Below, piece after piece: positions 49,918 to 58,383 of a DNA stretch of 64,000 bases. The DNA is taken from positions 1,240,001 through 1,304,000 of the forward strand of contig OY969915.1 in the NCBI GenBank assembly GCA_963704545.1, given 5' to 3'. Source of the stretch: VRUE01 sp963704545. GTDB lineage: Bacteria > Actinomycetota > Thermoleophilia > Solirubrobacterales > 70-9. The stretch's first letter is position 1, and each line of letters starts with the position of its first letter. A program made the position numbers and the translations under genes. A model generated the notes under the pieces. The model was given only the letters and a program-made list of their open reading frames with translations. It searched no databases and was not told the origin of the DNA.

Positions 49918-50730
49918 TCAGATGATCACCTGGACGGTGCCGCCGTCGACCGACCAGGCGGCGCCGCTGACGTAAGAGGCGCGCTCGGAGCAGAGAAAGA
50001 CGATCGCGGACGCGATCTCCCCGGCCTGGGCGAGGCGGCCGATCGGGCGCTTCGAGCCGGCGGCGGCCAGCGCCTCCTCGCGGCTCTCCGCTCCCGACAT
50101 CCGGTGGGACTGGTCGAGCAGCCCGCCGGGCTCCATCCACATCTCCGATTCGACCGGGCCGGGGCAGATCGCGTTGACGAGCACGCCGTCGGCCGCGTGG
50201 CGGTCGGCGAAGAGTCGCGAGAGCGAGAGCTCGGCCGCCTTCGCCACCGAGTACTCGGGCATCGCCGCCGAAGGCCGCTTGCCCGCGGTCGAGCAGACGT
50301 TGACGACCCGTCCCCAGCCGCGCTCGGCCATCGGCGGGATCGCGGTGCGCATCGCCCGCAGCGGCGCCATCACGTTGAGCTCGTACTGGGCGCGCCAGTC
50401 CTCATCCGGGACGTCGTCGAGGTCGCGCCACTGGGCGGTCCCGGCGTTGTTGACCAGGACGTCGAGGGAGCCGAAGCTCTTCTCGGCCGCGGCGAGCATA
50501 AGCTCGCCGGCGTCCTCGTCGGTGACGTCGAGGCTGAGGATCTCGGCGCGGCCGCCCGCAGCGGCACCGGCGCTGGACGCTGCCTCGGCCGCAGCGGCCA
50601 GGCGCTCCTCGTTGCGCGCCACCAGCAGCACGCCCGCCCCCTCGGCGCAGAGCAGCCGCGCGGTCTCGGCCCCGATCCCGCGGCTGGCACCGGTGACGAC
50701 GCAGGCGCGTCCCTTCAGGCCGAGATCCAT
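49918..50730 (-). CDS. short-chain dehydrogenase/reductase
   Basis: A 270-aa classical SDR. The cofactor fingerprint is TGASRGIGAETARLL near residue 13, then NNAG near 94, and the catalytic Ser near NVCSTAGKRP with Tyr/Lys in YSVAKAAEL near 158. The C-terminus has GAAWSVDGGTVQVII. It probably acts on an alcohol or keto group with NAD(P)H; the substrate cannot be assigned. It is 13 bp from the NUDIX gene and 24 bp from the adenosyltransferase gene. Confidence 0.9.
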   Translation of the reverse strand: MDLGLKGRACVVTGASRGIGAETARLLCAEGAGVLLVARNEERLAAAAEAASSAGAAAGGRAEILSLDVTDEDAGELMLAAAEKSFGSLDVLVNNAGTAQWRDLDDVPDEDWRAQYELNVMAPLRAMRTAIPPMAERGWGRVVNVCSTAGKRPSAAMPEYSVAKAAELSLSRLFADRHAADGVLVNAICPGPVESEMWMEPGGLLDQSHRMSGAESREEALAAAGSKRPIGRLAQAGEIASAIVFLCSERASYVSGAAWSVDGGTVQVII

Positions 50731-50754
50731 CAGAGCGACTCGACCGTCACGGAC

Positions 50755-51321
50755 TCACGCTTTGCGGCGGCCCTCGAACAGCGCCGGGTCGTCGACGTCG
50801 GCGAAGCGGGCCATCGCGTAGGCGAGGTCGGAGGCGCGGTTGACGAAGTGGATCACGATCTCGCTTGCCAGCTCCCCGGCTTCGGCGAGGGCGGCGATGC
50901 GGCGCTCGGCGCGGCGGATCGCGGTGCGGGCGACGTCGAGCTGGGCTGAGAGCTGGTTGCCGCCGGGGATGACGAACTGCGGCGGCAGCTCGACCTCGGA
51001 CATGTAGCGGTCGATCCGCTGCTCCAGCTCGGCGACCATCTCCCCGGTGGTGCGGCTGACGCCGTCTTCGAGCCGCTCGGCGGCCTCCGGCGCGGTCGCA
51101 AGCTCGGCGCCGGCGACGAAGAGGTCGTCCTGCAGGCGCAGGATGTCGGCGGCGAGCTCGGCCTCTCCCGCGTCGCAGAGGGCGCGGGCGACGCCGAGGT
51201 GCGAGCAGGCCTCGTCGAGCGAGCCATAGGCCTCGGTGCGGTCGTGGTGCTTGGGCACGCGGCCGCCGTACCAGAGCGAAGTGGTCCCGTCGTCGCCCTT
51301 CTTGGTGTAGATCTTCACCAC
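50755..51321 (-). CDS. cob(I)alamin adenosyltransferase, PduO type
   Basis: A 188-aa trimeric enzyme that attaches the adenosyl group of ATP to cob(I)alamin, giving coenzyme B12. The N-terminus KIYTKKGDDGTTSLWYGGRV is the ATP-binding start of the PduO/CobO2 fold. RTEAYGSLDEACSHLG, VIPGGNQLSAQLDVARTAIR and NRASDLAYAMARF complete the signature. No B12-dependent enzyme is encoded nearby, so the user of the cofactor lies elsewhere. Confidence 0.93.
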   Translation of the reverse strand: MVKIYTKKGDDGTTSLWYGGRVPKHHDRTEAYGSLDEACSHLGVARALCDAGEAELAADILRLQDDLFVAGAELATAPEAAERLEDGVSRTTGEMVAELEQRIDRYMSEVELPPQFVIPGGNQLSAQLDVARTAIRRAERRIAALAEAGELASEIVIHFVNRASDLAYAMARFADVDDPALFEGRRKA

Positions 51322-51346
51322 GGCGTGATCCTACGCCGCGGCCAGG

Positions 51347-52639
51347 TCAGGCGAGCGGGTTGAAGACCAGCCCGGTCAGCACCTTGGGGAAGAAGTAGGT
51401 CGACTTCGGCGGCATGTTGGCGTTGCTCTCGCAGATCGCCCTGGTCTGGTCGACGGGGATCGGGCGCAGGACGAAGGCGACGTCGTAGGTGCCGTCGTCG
51501 ATCAGGCGCAGCGAGTCCTCGACGCTCTTGGCGTAGCCGATGCCGCGCTTGGCGAGGATGTCGTCTTCGCTCAGCCCGGCGATTCCCTTCAGCACCAGGG
51601 TCTCGAGGATCGCCGCGTCGAGGCGGCGGTAGGCCTCCGGTTGGCCCTCGAGCAGCCGGTCGAGCTCGGTCATGTCCTTGAGCCGCAGCCGGAAGGCGCG
51701 CTTGTGGTGGGAGTCGTAGAGGCCGAAGACGCCGACGCCGTCCTCGCCGAGCGGGTCGAGGCGGTCGGTCTCGACCTCGGTCACGTCGAAGAGCTCGCGC
51801 AGGCCCTCGCCGAGGCGCTGCTGGCGCTCCGGGTCCTCGGCGAAGCCGGAGAGCAGGCGGTGGGTGGGGAAGATCGAGAGGCCGGGATCGTCGAGGCCCG
51901 TGAGCGCCATCAGCGTGTAGTTGTGGCCCCCCTCGCCGCCGATCTCATCGCGGTAGGCGATCGCGGTCTCGTAGCGGTGGTGGCCGTCGGCGATCAACAG
52001 CTGTGCGTCGGCGAGCAGCTCGGTCACCGCGTCGTGGACTCCCGGTTCGCCGACTCGCCAGATCCGGGTGACCGTGCCCCCGGCGTCGGTCGCTTCGTCC
52101 CAGGGCCCGTCGACTTCCATCTCGATCGCCTCCTGCACGAGCGGCCACGGGTCTCGTGTGCTGAGCGAGAAGATCGGCGAGAGGTTGCAGCGGGTGGCGC
52201 GCATCAGCTCCAGGCGGTCCTGCTTGGGGCCGGGCAGCGTGCGCTCGTGGGGAAGGATCTGGCCGGTGTCGAAGTCCTCGACGCGGACGCGTACGAGGAT
52301 GCCGTGGCGGGTGTGCGTGGAGCCGTCGGGGCCGGTGTATTCCTGCTCCATCGCCCAGATCGCCGGTTCGGAGTCGCGGACCAGGGCGCCGGCCTGCTTC
52401 CAGGCCTCGATCGTCTGGCCGGCGTAGGCGTAGGGGTCGCCGTCGCCCTCGGCCTGCGGCCCGGTCTCCCCGTAGGGCTTGGGCAGGTCGATCGCGACCG
52501 CGTTGTAGGGCGAGCGCTCCAGCAGCTCGGCCCGCGTCGCGGTGTCGATCACGTCGTAGGGAGGAGCGACGACGTCCTGCAGCGAGCCGACCGCGTCCAA
52601 GTCGTAGTGCAGGGCTTTGAGGGGCAGAACCTCGGCCAT
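51347..52639 (-). CDS. DUF1015 family protein
   Basis: A 430-aa protein matching DUF1015 (SerC-neighbour type family of unknown function). Family blocks are VVAPPYDVIDTATRAEL near residue 25, LPHERTLPGPKQDRLELM near 132, LLIADGHHRYETAIAYRD near 225 and ANMPPKSTYFFPKVLTGLVF at the C-terminus. The conserved GHHRYETA and PKSTYF blocks suggest a hydrolase or kinase-like site, but no reaction is established. The ATG at 52639 was chosen because the longer frame would enter the tRNA-Leu gene. Confidence 0.85.
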   Translation of the reverse strand: MAEVLPLKALHYDLDAVGSLQDVVAPPYDVIDTATRAELLERSPYNAVAIDLPKPYGETGPQAEGDGDPYAYAGQTIEAWKQAGALVRDSEPAIWAMEQEYTGPDGSTHTRHGILVRVRVEDFDTGQILPHERTLPGPKQDRLELMRATRCNLSPIFSLSTRDPWPLVQEAIEMEVDGPWDEATDAGGTVTRIWRVGEPGVHDAVTELLADAQLLIADGHHRYETAIAYRDEIGGEGGHNYTLMALTGLDDPGLSIFPTHRLLSGFAEDPERQQRLGEGLRELFDVTEVETDRLDPLGEDGVGVFGLYDSHHKRAFRLRLKDMTELDRLLEGQPEAYRRLDAAILETLVLKGIAGLSEDDILAKRGIGYAKSVEDSLRLIDDGTYDVAFVLRPIPVDQTRAICESNANMPPKSTYFFPKVLTGLVFNPLA

Positions 52640-52676
52640 CGGCCGAAACCTAGCGGTTCCGCGGCCGGGCCCTCGA

Positions 52677-52760
52677 TGCGGCTGAGAGGAGTCGAACCTC
52701 CACGGAGTTTCCTCCACACGGATCTGAACCGTGCGCGTCTACCAGTTCCGCCACAGCCGC
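52677..52760 (-). tRNA. tRNA-Leu (CAG)
   Basis: On the minus strand an 84-nt gene folds as a class II tRNA. It has a 7-bp acceptor stem (GCGGCTG with CAGCCGC), a D arm with AACTGGTAGACG, an anticodon stem CACGG/CCGTG with loop TTCAGAT (anticodon CAG), a long variable arm, and the T arm GGTTCGACTCC. The discriminator base is A. CCA is not encoded. Confidence 0.92.
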
Positions 52761-52853
52761 GAGGGCAGGCAATTTAGCGGTTCCCCGATCCCGACCCAGC
52801 GACCCCTGGCATGACGGACCACCCGCCCCGCTCGCTAGAATGCCCGTTCCCTT

Positions 52854-52926
52854 GCCGCTATCGTCTAGGGGACTAGGACGCCGGATTCTCAGTCCGGAAA
52901 CCGGGGTTCGAATCCCCGTAGCGGTA
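52854..52926 (+). tRNA. tRNA-Glu (CTC)
   Basis: A 73-nt gene has acceptor stem GCCGCTA paired with TAGCGGT (one G-T pair at the end), D arm TCGTCTAGGGGACTAGGA, anticodon stem CCGGA/TCCGG with loop TTCTCAG (anticodon CTC), and T arm CCGGGGTTCGAATCCCCG. CCA is not encoded. It marks the left edge of a lower-GC island, and the 3' end of such a gene is a common integration site. Confidence 0.93.
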
Positions 52927-52975
52927 TGGCCTTATCGGAGTGCGCCAGACTTCCGTCTCTCCGAACGCGGCCAAG

Positions 52976-53220
52976 TCACTCGCCTCGCTGAACGCGCTCG
53001 ACCCCGCAGCCGGAAGGCGTCGAAGACGGCGCGACGCTGCTCAGAGTCGGCCTTGGCGAGCGCCTTGCCCGAGGTCTGGGAGGGAGGCGAGGACCGCGGC
53101 GGCGTACCGGGGCCGACGGCAGTGCTGTCGCGGCGCGCGCCTTCGGGCTAGGCGAGGACGGTTTGGGCGTCCCTCGCGTTCGGCTTTCAGAGCGCGGATC
53201 CGCTCGCCGACGAGGACCGG
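52976..53220 (-). pseudogene. possible remnant of a serine recombinase C-terminus
   Basis: These roughly 245 bp between tRNA-Glu and the AIPR gene hold no intact gene. On the minus strand a fragment reads ALAKADSEQRRAVFDAFRLR, with a GERIRALKAERE segment upstream and, after a frame change, a short end VERVQRGE. That order resembles the C-terminal helix-rich end of large serine integrases. It would be the eroded integrase of the element inserted at tRNA-Glu. The match is short and based on recollection of the family pattern, so it is tentative. Confidence 0.35.
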
Positions 53221-53272
53221 GTCGGTAGATGGCTCGGTGCTGAGCGTCTCGATATCTCCTAAGCTGGCGCGA

Positions 53273-54958
53273 ATGGCGAGGGGGAGCTATGAGCGGATCA
53301 ATACCGAGATCAAGCCACATGAAGTCGGTGATCGCAAGCCGACCGCGGCGCTGCTCGCCTGGTTTCTAAACGCGGTCTGGCGGTTGGATCTGCCCGAAGT
53401 AGACGATGCGATCTGCGACGGCAGCGGGGACAAGGGCATCGACGGAATCGTCGTTGACGATGACTTGAATGAGATCGCGATCTTCCAGAGCAAGTATCGA
53501 GAGAAGCACGATGCCGGGCAGGGCGACAAAGAGTTGCGCAACCTCGTAGGGGCGGCTGCTTACTTTCAGACCCCTCAGGCTCTGGATGGCCTGCTGGCAG
53601 CAAAGCCAAACGCAGAGCTGACCAATCTCATCGGCCGCCTCGACCTCCGTGAGCGTGTGGCTGATGGAGCGTCTGTAACCCGCCTGGTCTTCGTGACGAA
53701 CGGAACGCTTGATCGCGCCGGCCGCGACTACGTTAAGTCGATGGCAACGGCGGCTCCTGAGCTGGAAGTTTGGGATCAGCCTCGGCTTGGTCCGATCGCC
53801 GCACGCACCCGGGCGCCGGAACTGCGAAAGGAGAAGATCAAACTTCACGCTTGTGCTGCTCCGACCAAGATGAAGCTCGGAGAGCTGGAAATGGCGGTCG
53901 CGATTGTGCCGGCGCCCGAGCTCGTTGGGCTGCCGGGCATTTCGGATCTCACCCTGTTCGACCCCAATGTCCGACTGAGCGAGGGCAGGACGAGAGTCAA
54001 TCGTAACTTGGCAGAAACGATCAAAGACCCGGAAGAGCACGCTCTCTTCCCGGCTTACCACAACGGATTGACGCTGCTCACTCATGGGCTGGGCGTCCGA
54101 GGAAACGCCCTCTCCCTTGACGGGGTCACGGTGGTCAATGGTTGCCAGTCGCTACTAACGCTCTATGAGAACAGGGCGCTCAATCTGGCTGATCTAAACC
54201 TCTTGGTCAAGGTCGTAGAGGTCGTCGCCAATAGCCAGCTCACCGAGAAGATCACGTTTAGGTCGAACAATCAGAACCCAGTCGATATACGCGACCAGCG
54301 CTCCACCGACAATATTCAGCGTGCGCTACAGGCGGAGGTTGAGGAGCTATATCCAGGCGATTTCGCGTACGCAATCCGCGAGGGGGAGGCCTTGGCTGCG
54401 AAGCAGGTGCTCACCAACCAAGAGGCGGCGCAGTTGTTGATGGCTGTTTATCTCGGCGAGCCGTTCAACGCTGTTAGAAAGGTCCGCCTTTTCGATACCG
54501 ACTACCGGCGGATTTTCAACCGGAAGGTCGATGCGCCGAGGCTTTTTCTCCTGACGCAGATCTCCGATGCACTTAAGGACGTTCGCCCCAACCTCAGGCC
54601 AGATCTTGCATCCAGCTTTTCTTCGGTTCGCTTTACCTTGGCGTATTTGCTCGGAATGCAGCTACAAAGGACCGACGAGGGCACAGGGCTTCTCGACGAT
54701 CCGCAGCGGTGGCTGCCCGGCAAGCTAACCGATGTGCAGGCGGCACTATCGGAGCTACTGGAGGAGATCGTTGAGTCGGTGAACTTCTATATCCAGGAGG
54801 AGGTGGCCGACAAGGGAGACTCCTTTGACCCGAAGGTGACCTTTAAGAGCCAGGATGGGGTTCGCGCCGTCGAACACGCAGTAGACCGGGACATCCGCCG
54901 CACGATAAAACGCCCGGGAGGAGACTCCTTTTTGTTCTCGGTCAAGCCAGCGCCGTAG
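53273..54958 (+). CDS. AIPR-family abortive infection protein
   Basis: A 561-aa protein with an N-terminal Mrr/PD-(D/E)xK-like nuclease region (about 30-130; GDKGIDGIVVDDD near 50, IAIFQSKY near 72) and an AIPR domain (about 230-480). The latter is recognised by the block NRNLAETIKDPEEHALFPAY, the NGLTLL segment and VVNGCQSLLTLYENRA. AIPR proteins protect bacteria against phages, often by abortive infection. The ATG at 53273 begins the aligned region. Codon use is less GC-biased than the core genes, and it lies beside tRNA-Glu, which suggests transfer. It forms a defence block with the restriction genes that follow. Confidence 0.82.
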   Translation: MARGSYERINTEIKPHEVGDRKPTAALLAWFLNAVWRLDLPEVDDAICDGSGDKGIDGIVVDDDLNEIAIFQSKYREKHDAGQGDKELRNLVGAAAYFQTPQALDGLLAAKPNAELTNLIGRLDLRERVADGASVTRLVFVTNGTLDRAGRDYVKSMATAAPELEVWDQPRLGPIAARTRAPELRKEKIKLHACAAPTKMKLGELEMAVAIVPAPELVGLPGISDLTLFDPNVRLSEGRTRVNRNLAETIKDPEEHALFPAYHNGLTLLTHGLGVRGNALSLDGVTVVNGCQSLLTLYENRALNLADLNLLVKVVEVVANSQLTEKITFRSNNQNPVDIRDQRSTDNIQRALQAEVEELYPGDFAYAIREGEALAAKQVLTNQEAAQLLMAVYLGEPFNAVRKVRLFDTDYRRIFNRKVDAPRLFLLTQISDALKDVRPNLRPDLASSFSSVRFTLAYLLGMQLQRTDEGTGLLDDPQRWLPGKLTDVQAALSELLEEIVESVNFYIQEEVADKGDSFDPKVTFKSQDGVRAVEHAVDRDIRRTIKRPGGDSFLFSVKPAP

Positions 54959-55008
54959 CAAACCTGCCTGGTCACAGCGTTGGTGCTGGTTCGCGGATCA
55001 GGGCTAGA

Positions 55009-56025
55009 TCAATCGATGTCGTCGAGGTCGTGGTGTCTTGTCTCGTCCGGGGCAGCGCCGTCATCCAATGGCGGCATTCCGCCCTCCGGAGACTCCCCTT
55101 GGTGCCGAAGCCGGACTTCTTGGTGAAGGTCAACCGGGGTGCTGTCCATTACTGCTTTCAGCAGGTCGCCAAAGAATCGAGGGGCGGAAAGGAGTTCGTC
55201 GGCATCGTCAACCTTGCGAAGCGATGGGTTCGGCCCGTCATCCCAGCTACCAGCGAGGAGCATCGTGGCATCGAACGGGCCATCTGGCTTTCGTAGTCTC
55301 GCTAGTTGATTCCGCAGGTATACGAATGCGCCCTGCTCATCGAAAAGGTTGGTGCGTACCAGATAGACGAAGCCCATTCCGGCCATCGGATGGCGGTCGC
55401 GCAGATTCGTCGCCTCGCCGACGGCCTCCTCGTAGCGATTGTTCTTGTTGTTGAGGTAAGAGCTGAACTGAGTCTTGCTTGAAACAAGGACATCAGGACC
55501 GCGCTGCCATGAACTGACGACGACGTCAACTTGCTTCACGTAGAAGCGGCCCAAGATGTCTGCATTGGCCGAGCCGGGCAGTTCGGCACGGATCTTCTCG
55601 ATTGCTGGACGTACTCGGTGTAGGGACGGAGGCCTTTTCCCGTCAGCGAACGTCCCAAGGCGTTCTTCAAACTCGTCCAGCCGCGTGAGCGCGTCATCCA
55701 CTGCTGCCTCAGCCGGAGCGAGGTCCGCTGGCAGGGTCCGTGGTCGCCTCCGACGTGGCCAGACTCCATCTTCAGGAAAACCGGCGCGGCGTAGTTCGTG
55801 GGCGATCCAGGCATCGAGCGCCTTGGCCACGCGCCCGGACTGTTGTTTGGCCGCATAGCCCTGGCTGATTGGTACATGCAGCAGCTTCCGGGCGAGGTCG
55901 TAGTCAGGCTGGAAGACGCGCTCACCGTGGCGCTCGCCACCGGCGAGCGTGACCCAAGGCGTGACGCTCGTATCGGCGTCGGCCAGGATCGCGTCTAGCT
56001 GGGAAAGGACATCATCATTAGCCAT
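55009..56025 (-). CDS. putative type II restriction endonuclease partner of the methylase
   Basis: A 338-aa protein encoded directly after, and overlapping by 8 bp, an adenine methylase gene, the normal place of the restriction subunit. The central region has VDVVVSSWQRGPDVLVSSKT near 195-214, which could be a PD-(D/E)xK core with Ser in place of the acidic residue before Lys. SYLNNKNNRYEEAVGEATNL and GMGFVYLVRTNLFDEQ follow, as in nucleases that act on specific sites. The family is not recognised with certainty. The ATG at 56025 was chosen because it starts MANDDVLSQLDAIL and sits at the methylase overlap. Its lower GC fits horizontal gain. Confidence 0.6.
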   Translation of the reverse strand: MANDDVLSQLDAILADADTSVTPWVTLAGGERHGERVFQPDYDLARKLLHVPISQGYAAKQQSGRVAKALDAWIAHELRRAGFPEDGVWPRRRRPRTLPADLAPAEAAVDDALTRLDEFEERLGTFADGKRPPSLHRVRPAIEKIRAELPGSANADILGRFYVKQVDVVVSSWQRGPDVLVSSKTQFSSYLNNKNNRYEEAVGEATNLRDRHPMAGMGFVYLVRTNLFDEQGAFVYLRNQLARLRKPDGPFDATMLLAGSWDDGPNPSLRKVDDADELLSAPRFFGDLLKAVMDSTPVDLHQEVRLRHQGESPEGGMPPLDDGAAPDETRHHDLDDID

Positions 56026-57691
56026 GTTCCTCAGTCTGTCGAGTCCGGCGGACACGCAGCAGGGAGGCGCCATCCCGCAAAGCCATGACTTCGTCGGTGG
56101 TAAGTTCCATGACTTCCTTGAGCAAGACCCTGTCAACCTCGGCGACCACAGTCCACCAGTCGCCTTGTTTCAGTCGGGCGTCAAAATTGTCCTTGTGATC
56201 GCCGAGTTTCGACCACGCATCTCGAAGGTCGCCGGGGGCCGGGACTGGAAGACTGGCTGCCTCTCGTGGCTCCATCTTGAGAATCCCGCCGCCGTACGCT
56301 CGGCCTAGAGTCTCGGCGCCAAGCATCGTCGCTGAGTTGAGCGCCAGCAGGGGCAGTGCCTCTCGTGGTTCGCGCTTGAGCCCGCGCTTAAGTCGGACGC
56401 CGTGCATGGAGTTCAGGAGGGTTGCCTCTGAAGTGTTGTTCACGAGGCGTGGGTAGCGATGTGACATGTAAGTGAAGAAGAGGTCCGGAACGGGTACGGC
56501 CGGGGAGCGCCACCAAGGATCACGGATCGTGCACTTATAGGCCTCATGGACCTCGAGCCGTTCGCCCTCCTCGATGTAGCGCTTTAGGCCTGCTGAGCGG
56601 GCCTTTGGGTCTGGGCACAGCAACCAGACTCGCTCCCCCTGCGCCTTGAGCGTCTCCCAGTGCATTCGGCTGAACTCGAGCCCTTTGAGATGCCTGGTGC
56701 CCGGGGGGCTGATTCGCCGCAGATGCTTGGGGTCGATCTCGTATTTCTTACGAGTGACCTCCGATATCGCGAAGTAGTTGTTGGATCCGGTGACCGAGCC
56801 AAGTTCTGGCGTTCCGTATCCGTCTAGACGGGTCATGCGCTTTGAGATCTGCTTGAGGGCTGACCGCGTAGACCTCGGCAGAACGAGGTCGGACCACTTC
56901 CCCTCCGCAGCGGGATTGGCGCCGATTGAATCAAGGCGGTGACCTCGATTTAGATCCACGGCGTCATCAGCATGAATCAGCACGAAGGCATCGCATGGTC
57001 CCGAGCCTTCGGCAACCACGAGAACCACCTGCTCATCGGCGCCGTGGAACTGCAAATGCTCGAACATCACCAGCGTGACGGCGCCGAAGCGCCTTCGCAG
57101 CCATTGGCGAACGGGCTCCGCATAGTGGACCGTGAGCAGCTCCGCAGGCGCCACCATCGCCATCCGTCCATGCGGTTTAAGAAATGATGCGGCATGGACG
57201 AGCGTGGGTGCCCAGGAGGACGTGAGCTGCGGAAGCCGGACTCCCTGAGCTAGCGCTGCCTGAAGCGCCTTTTGCCGAGTGTCGCCAGAGAATTCTTGAT
57301 AGCGGACGAAGGGCGGGTTTCCAATGATTGCGTCTTGCCAGCCGATCTTGTCGCCAAATTGCGAGGGAGTCGGGAGGTCGAAGAAATCACTCGCTATGAG
57401 CTTGGCGCCGAAGCCTTCATCGGCCAGCAGCTTTTGTGAGCCATCGAGGGAAGGGCGATGCAAATCGACACCGGTGAGCTGCTCCCGAATCGCATCGGGC
57501 GAAGCGCCTGCCTTTGCGAGGTTGCGAGCCGCAGAGAGAAGGAAGACAGCCTCGCCGCAGGTGGGGTCGAGAACGGTGGTATCGGCGTCACGAACGGCCC
57601 AGTCCGCAAGGAATTGGGCGATGTCAGGCGGAGTAAAGAATGCGCCACGCGCTTTGCGAGCCTCGATGGTGTCTACGATGCTGGCCGACAT
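56018..57691 (-). CDS. N6-adenine DNA methyltransferase
   Basis: A 557-aa gamma-type N6-adenine methylase. Motif X/I is KARGAFFTPPDIAQFL near residue 13 and LDPTCGEAVFLLSAARNL near 41 (SAM binding). Motif IV, the catalytic NPPF (GNPPFVRYQEF), is near 128. The C-terminal half (about 270-520) is a likely target-recognition domain, with KRMTRLDGYGTPELG and EAYKCTIRDPWW. It protects host DNA from the overlapping endonuclease gene downstream. The two form a type II restriction-modification operon read away from the AIPR gene. Confidence 0.85.
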   Translation of the reverse strand: MSASIVDTIEARKARGAFFTPPDIAQFLADWAVRDADTTVLDPTCGEAVFLLSAARNLAKAGASPDAIREQLTGVDLHRPSLDGSQKLLADEGFGAKLIASDFFDLPTPSQFGDKIGWQDAIIGNPPFVRYQEFSGDTRQKALQAALAQGVRLPQLTSSWAPTLVHAASFLKPHGRMAMVAPAELLTVHYAEPVRQWLRRRFGAVTLVMFEHLQFHGADEQVVLVVAEGSGPCDAFVLIHADDAVDLNRGHRLDSIGANPAAEGKWSDLVLPRSTRSALKQISKRMTRLDGYGTPELGSVTGSNNYFAISEVTRKKYEIDPKHLRRISPPGTRHLKGLEFSRMHWETLKAQGERVWLLCPDPKARSAGLKRYIEEGERLEVHEAYKCTIRDPWWRSPAVPVPDLFFTYMSHRYPRLVNNTSEATLLNSMHGVRLKRGLKREPREALPLLALNSATMLGAETLGRAYGGGILKMEPREAASLPVPAPGDLRDAWSKLGDHKDNFDARLKQGDWWTVVAEVDRVLLKEVMELTTDEVMALRDGASLLRVRRTRQTEEHG

Positions 57692-57802
57692 CGGTCGAAA
57701 GCTACTGCTTCCATCGGCTGGAATCGAACATACGTTCGTAGACCTAGGCGAGCCGCACCGAGGAGGGGCCGAAGTGCCTGTCCCCTCCCGGTCGACCCGT
57801 CC

Positions 57803-58090
57803 TCACCGCGCCTTTGCCTCCCCACGAAGTAGGCGCGGGGAGCTTTTTCGCCAGCGAACCTTCTTGGCTTTCGCCAAGCGGGCGAGGCAGTTCGAGACAG
57901 CTCTGGCCGAGCGGCCGACGCCCTTGGCGACGATGGTCGGCGTCAGCGGCCCGTCCTTCTCGTGCTTGCAGAGGTAGGAGAGAACGAGGCCATCCAGCTC
58001 TCCGGGGCGAAGGCGCTTATGCGCGGCTGACATCGAAGGCTCAGGCTTCGGTACCAGGGCCCCGGGGCGTTCCACCGCTGCCGAGGCCAC
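57803..58090 (-). CDS. small winged-helix protein
   Basis: A 95-aa protein with a winged-helix core (about 28-80; LVLSYLCKHEKDGPLTPTIV, then a recognition-helix region GRSARAVSNCLARLAKAKKV) and a basic tail. It may act as the controller protein of the adjacent methylase/endonuclease operon, whose start is 112 bp away. The first about 20 residues precede an internal ATG at 58033 (MSAAHKRLRPGEL) that could be the real start. The DNA-binding role is inferred from the fold pattern. Confidence 0.6.
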   Translation of the reverse strand: MASAAVERPGALVPKPEPSMSAAHKRLRPGELDGLVLSYLCKHEKDGPLTPTIVAKGVGRSARAVSNCLARLAKAKKVRWRKSSPRLLRGEAKAR

Positions 58091-58383
58091 TTATGTCTTT
58101 CGCGTTGGCGAAAGTAGCTCCGCTGATGCCAAATTTTCAAGTCGACTTTTCAGGATGTCCCTCCGCGGTCCTTCACGGCGAGGTCTTTCCCGCTAGCCAA
58201 ATCAACGCTGCTTCTAGCGGCACGACGATCTCTCCCCGTTAGGGACAGGACGCAGTAGCGGTACTCACTTCATCGGGTGGTCGAGCAGTTCGTCTCCCTT
58301 CCCGATGACCCTGAGCAACCGAGCCACGTGGCGCCCGGGGAGCCGCAAAGGTCCAGCACCTAATCGGTACCTTTCAGGACACT
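58091..58383. other. intergenic end of the restriction block
   Basis: These 293 bp hold no gene that I can support. They contain gtagcggta at 58255-58263, identical to the last 9 bases of tRNA-Glu (52918-52926) and so a possible but weak right attachment site. GC rises again beyond this point. Confidence 0.3.
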
